DNA of 5,028 nt, from positions 1 through 5,028 of the forward strand of contig NZ_CALGNQ010000092.1 of assembly GCF_937958535.1 (NCBI RefSeq). The letters run 5' to 3'. The notes under the pieces are model-generated. The model searched no databases, had not been told where the DNA came from, and saw only the letters and a list, made by a program, of their open reading frames with translations. Source of the DNA: an uncultured Georgenia sp. (GTDB taxonomy: Bacteria; Actinomycetota; Actinomycetes; Actinomycetales; Actinomycetaceae). Position 1 is the first letter of the stretch, and every line of letters begins with the position of its first letter. Shown here piece by piece: positions 4,390-5,028 of the stretch. Made by a program: the position numbers and the translations under genes.

Positions 4390-5028
4390 ATGGTCTCGTC
4401 GTACCGCGTGGCGTGGTGGAACCTGGAGAACCTCTTCGACGAGCGGGACGCGCCCGACCGGTCGGACAAGCTGCAGCGCGCCATCGGCCGGGACCTCGCC
4501 GGCTGGACCCGCGAGCGCCGCGACACCAAGATCGCCCAGCTCGCCTCGGCGATCGCCCGGATGGGCGACGGTGCAGGACCCGACCTGCTCGGGGTGTGCG
4601 AGGTGGAGAACGAGCGTGTGCTCGGGCTCCTGCGGGACCGGCTCGCCGCCGCACTGCCCGACCGCAGCTATGCCGTCGTGCACGCCGACACCTCCGACCA
4701 GCGCGGCATCGACGTCGCCTTCGTCTACGACACTGCCTACTTCACGGCCGGGGAGCACTTCCAGCACGTCGTCATGCGCCGGACCGCCACTCGGGAGATC
4801 CTCCAGGTCAACTTCCGCACGCACCGCGACCGGCTGTGGGTGCTGTTCGCCAACCACTGGCCCTCGCGCAGCGGCGGGGCGGAGGTGACGGCCGGGTACC
4901 GCGCCATCGCGGGTGAGACGCTGGCGTACTTCCACGAGCGGGTGCGGCAGGTCCACGGGGCCGACACCCCGGTGCTCGTCATGGGCGACTTCAACGACGA
5001 GCCGTTCGACGACTCACTGGTCCGTCAT
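4390..5028 (+). CDS. Endonuclease/exonuclease/phosphatase family protein, 5' part (runs off right edge)
   Basis: 213 codons are present without a stop. The N-terminus YRVAWWNLENLFDERD (5-20) carries the conserved Asn (N11) of the EEP fold. It is followed by LLGVCEVEN (66-74, with metal-binding Glu71), QRGIDVAFVYD (104-114), ANHWPSRSGG (154-163, with catalytic His156) and VLVMGDFNDEP (195-205, with Asp200 and Asn202). These are the motifs, in order, of the Mg-dependent DNase I/exonuclease III/phosphodiesterase superfamily. The final Asp-His motif expected near the C-terminus lies beyond the window. The WNLENLFD and NHWPSRSGG forms resemble the bacterial EEP subgroup of stand-alone hydrolases of unknown substrate rather than the DNA-repair enzyme ExoIII. 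No signal peptide is visible. The ATG at 4390 has GGGAGG four bases upstream. Superfamily membership is firm, but the substrate (nucleic acid, sugar phosphate or lipid phosphate) is not known. Confidence 0.92.
   Translation, partial: MVSSYRVAWWNLENLFDERDAPDRSDKLQRAIGRDLAGWTRERRDTKIAQLASAIARMGDGAGPDLLGVCEVENERVLGLLRDRLAAALPDRSYAVVHADTSDQRGIDVAFVYDTAYFTAGEHFQHVVMRRTATREILQVNFRTHRDRLWVLFANHWPSRSGGAEVTAGYRAIAGETLAYFHERVRQVHGADTPVLVMGDFNDEPFDDSLVRH

Noticed and set aside
4216..4956. N-terminal extension of the FAD dehydrogenase frame up to 4956
   Set aside because: It is antisense to the EEP gene, has no domain character, and the Rossmann motif begins right after the ATG at 4215, which has its own RBS.

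Overview
The window comes from a very GC-rich chromosome. The codon use, the long non-coding open frames on opposite strands, a DUF3145-type N-terminus and a cysteine-rich leader peptide of the actinobacterial kind all point to an actinomycete. The family Intrasporangiaceae/Ornithinimicrobiaceae is a guess from general resemblance only. It reads as chromosomal sequence: I see no rRNA, tRNA, CRISPR array, insertion sequence or phage gene.

Layout from left to right. Bases 1-42 (minus) hold the first 14 codons of a gene resembling DUF3145. Bases 43-216 carry its ribosome binding site and a perfect 15-bp hairpin that probably ends the next transcription unit. Bases 217-1698 (minus) encode a DAACS-family (GltP/TcyP-type) cation symporter whose C-terminal tail ends in three near-identical 10-residue repeats. 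Bases 1699-1868 are a structured leader region. Bases 1869-1949 (minus) encode a 26-residue leader peptide ending in Cys-Cys-Arg-Pro. Bases 1988-2015 hold a perfect 9-bp dyad that overlaps a promoter-like -10 element. Bases 2034-2522 (minus) encode peptide deformylase, and bases 2563-4215 (minus) a KsdD/fumarate-reductase-like FAD-binding dehydrogenase. After a 174-bp divergent intergenic region, an endonuclease/exonuclease/phosphatase-family gene starts at 4390 (plus) and runs off the right edge.

The minus-strand genes appear to form two units: FAD dehydrogenase plus deformylase (40-bp gap), and leader peptide plus symporter. The most interesting point is the second unit. A leader peptide with tandem Cys codons just before its stop precedes a transporter whose family includes L-cystine importers. 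The region between them contains four short segments that can pair 1:2, 2:3 or 3:4, the topology of an attenuator. I infer cysteine-responsive control of a cystine (or related amino acid) uptake system. A second notable point is the repeat-built end of the symporter gene, where a 14-bp inverted copy of part of the repeat overlaps the stop codon.
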